Shown: piece after piece, positions 24,991 through 25,450 of the stretch | How positions within the stretch are numbered: the first letter of the stretch is position 1 | Layout: every line of letters starts with the position of its first letter | Assembly: GCA_009602725.1 (NCBI GenBank) | Contig: WELB01000448.1 | Location: 1-25,450 of the forward strand | Length of the DNA stretch: 25,450 nt | From: Spirogloea muscicola | Lineage: Eukaryota; Streptophyta; Zygnematophyceae; Spirogloeales; Spirogloeaceae | Direction of reading: 5' to 3' | The notes under the pieces: generated by a model | Database searches by the model: none | What the model was told of the DNA's origin: nothing | Seen by the model: the letters and a program-made list of their open reading frames with translations, nothing else | Position numbers and translations under genes: made by a program

Positions 24991-25163
24991 TTAGTGAGGA
25001 GGCAGACCAGCCGGAAGAGAGTCAGAAAACACATCCACAAACTCTTCCAGCAGCTTATCAAGAAACCCGCCATGTGAATGCGCAGCATTCACGCACAAGT
25101 CAGGCTTAGACTTCTCATCATTGAACGCCAACACCACAAGAAATGCCATCTGGACAGTGTTTT
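24961..25163 (-). pseudogene. inverted copy of the RT-linker segment
   Basis: On the minus strand this matches 24346-24575: ACACTGTCCAGATGGCATTT, then TCTAAGCCTGACTTGTG, GATAAGCTGCTGGA, CCGACT-like and GGCTCACACAA..CCATTGGAG. It lacks the AGGCGTTCAACAGTGAGG insertion of the plus copy, so it is an independent copy of the segment and not a simple fold-back of the same DNA. Similarity ends sharply at both sides. Confidence 0.82.
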
Positions 25164-25280
25164 TATTATGTTTCCTCCGTTTGAGAGTGCTAACGGTGCG
25201 CGATAACCTTACAAGAGCGTAGCGTATCTACCGTTTGGAGTCCCAAACGGTGCGGGTAGCTTGGCTGCACTCCGTGTAGA
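25164..25280 (+). repeat. 5' part of an element-B-type LTR
   Basis: Nearly the same as 5516-5625: TCCGTTTGAGAGTGCTAACG, AGAGCGTAGCGTA, and the perfect palindrome CCGTTTGGAGTCCCAAACGG at 25231-25250. It breaks off after GTGTAGA near 25280. Confidence 0.75.
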
Positions 25281-25404
25281 CTGTATGGATGATTCGAGTT
25301 TTGGAAGACATGCAAAGGCATCGTGAACCGCAGTCAGGCTGACTGGACGAGTATCTTGCTCCAGCAGAGTATGCTGACAACAACGCCTTCCATGACTCTA
25401 TCAG
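25281..25404 (+). pseudogene. integrase fragment, near-duplicate of 3965-4080
   Basis: RVLEDMQRHREPQSG, a stop, then DEYLAPAEYADNNAFHDS. Bases 25325-25404 and 4003-4080 differ at only about two or three positions and share the same frame-breaking deletion after SGC/TGA. It sits between an LTR fragment and an RT fragment, where no integrase should be. Confidence 0.75.
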
Positions 25405-25450
25405 AACGTATACCCATTGCCTACTCTTGGAAATCTGTGTGATCTTCTTG
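25405..25450 (+). pseudogene. reverse transcriptase fragment at window end
   Basis: VYPLPTLGNLCDLL matches the RT motif RYPLPR..LAG (24785-24830 in element G: TACCCATTGCCTCG). It follows the integrase fragment without a gap, so the order is int-then-RT, the reverse of the normal gene order. It is cut by the window edge. Confidence 0.6.

Noticed and set aside
1-25450. Bacterial or phage origin, operons or defence islands
   Set aside because: GT-AG introns, chromodomain retroelements and a tRNA-iMet primer site show a eukaryotic genome; there are no Shine-Dalgarno-led gene clusters.

Overview
This window looks like eukaryotic nuclear DNA. At the left end is the 3' part of an intron-containing gene. 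The rest, about 22 kb, is a graveyard of Ty3/gypsy LTR retrotransposons of the chromodomain (chromovirus) type. Three features point to the green lineage, most likely an alga: a primer-binding site matching plant-type initiator tRNA-Met (TGGTATCAGAGG at 12929), a TGTAA poly(A)-type signal 43 nt after the only clean gene end, and GC-rich exons with short GT-AG introns. This is inference; no species is claimed.

Layout. 1-2506: plus-strand host gene, seven or more exons, phase-consistent from 397 to the stop at 2504-2506; product not recognised. 2507-3544: intergenic, with two weak ORFs. 3545-5510: element A, a 5'-truncated integrase-chromodomain remnant whose 3' LTR is split by an unidentified insert of about 560 bp. 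5511-8185: element B, with 5' LTR, PBS, gag, a scrap of reverse transcriptase (RT) and a truncated 3' LTR, so nearly pol-less. 8186-11340: minus-strand LTR debris plus element F, which has gag next to a 545-bp LTR and again no pol. 11341-12189: no LTR homology, with a possible non-LTR (LINE-like) RT tail. 12190-18865: element C, the only LTR-to-LTR copy (5' LTR, PBS, leader, gag, RT, RNase H, integrase, chromodomain, polypurine tract, 3' LTR), with decayed coding. 18866-20350: element D, an RT/RNase H remnant joined directly to C's 3' LTR. 20351-25450: a nest. An LTR fragment lies in D; minus-strand element E lies in that LTR; a solo LTR with a perfect 5-bp target-site duplication (TSD) lies in E's LTR; and element G lies in E's pol. 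Scrambled RT, integrase and LTR pieces, including an inverted duplication, fill the right edge.

An intact element of this family would work in the usual order: LTR promoter, Gag particle, protease/RT/RNase H priming from tRNA-iMet, integrase and a chromodomain that targets chromatin. None here is intact. The most interesting observation is a GC-rich hairpin near the end of the transcribed leader. It is kept by compensatory base changes across LTR subfamilies that otherwise differ strongly, and in one branch it is followed directly by a 5'-splice-site-like GTAAGA. No CRISPR, tRNA or rRNA gene or defence system was seen.
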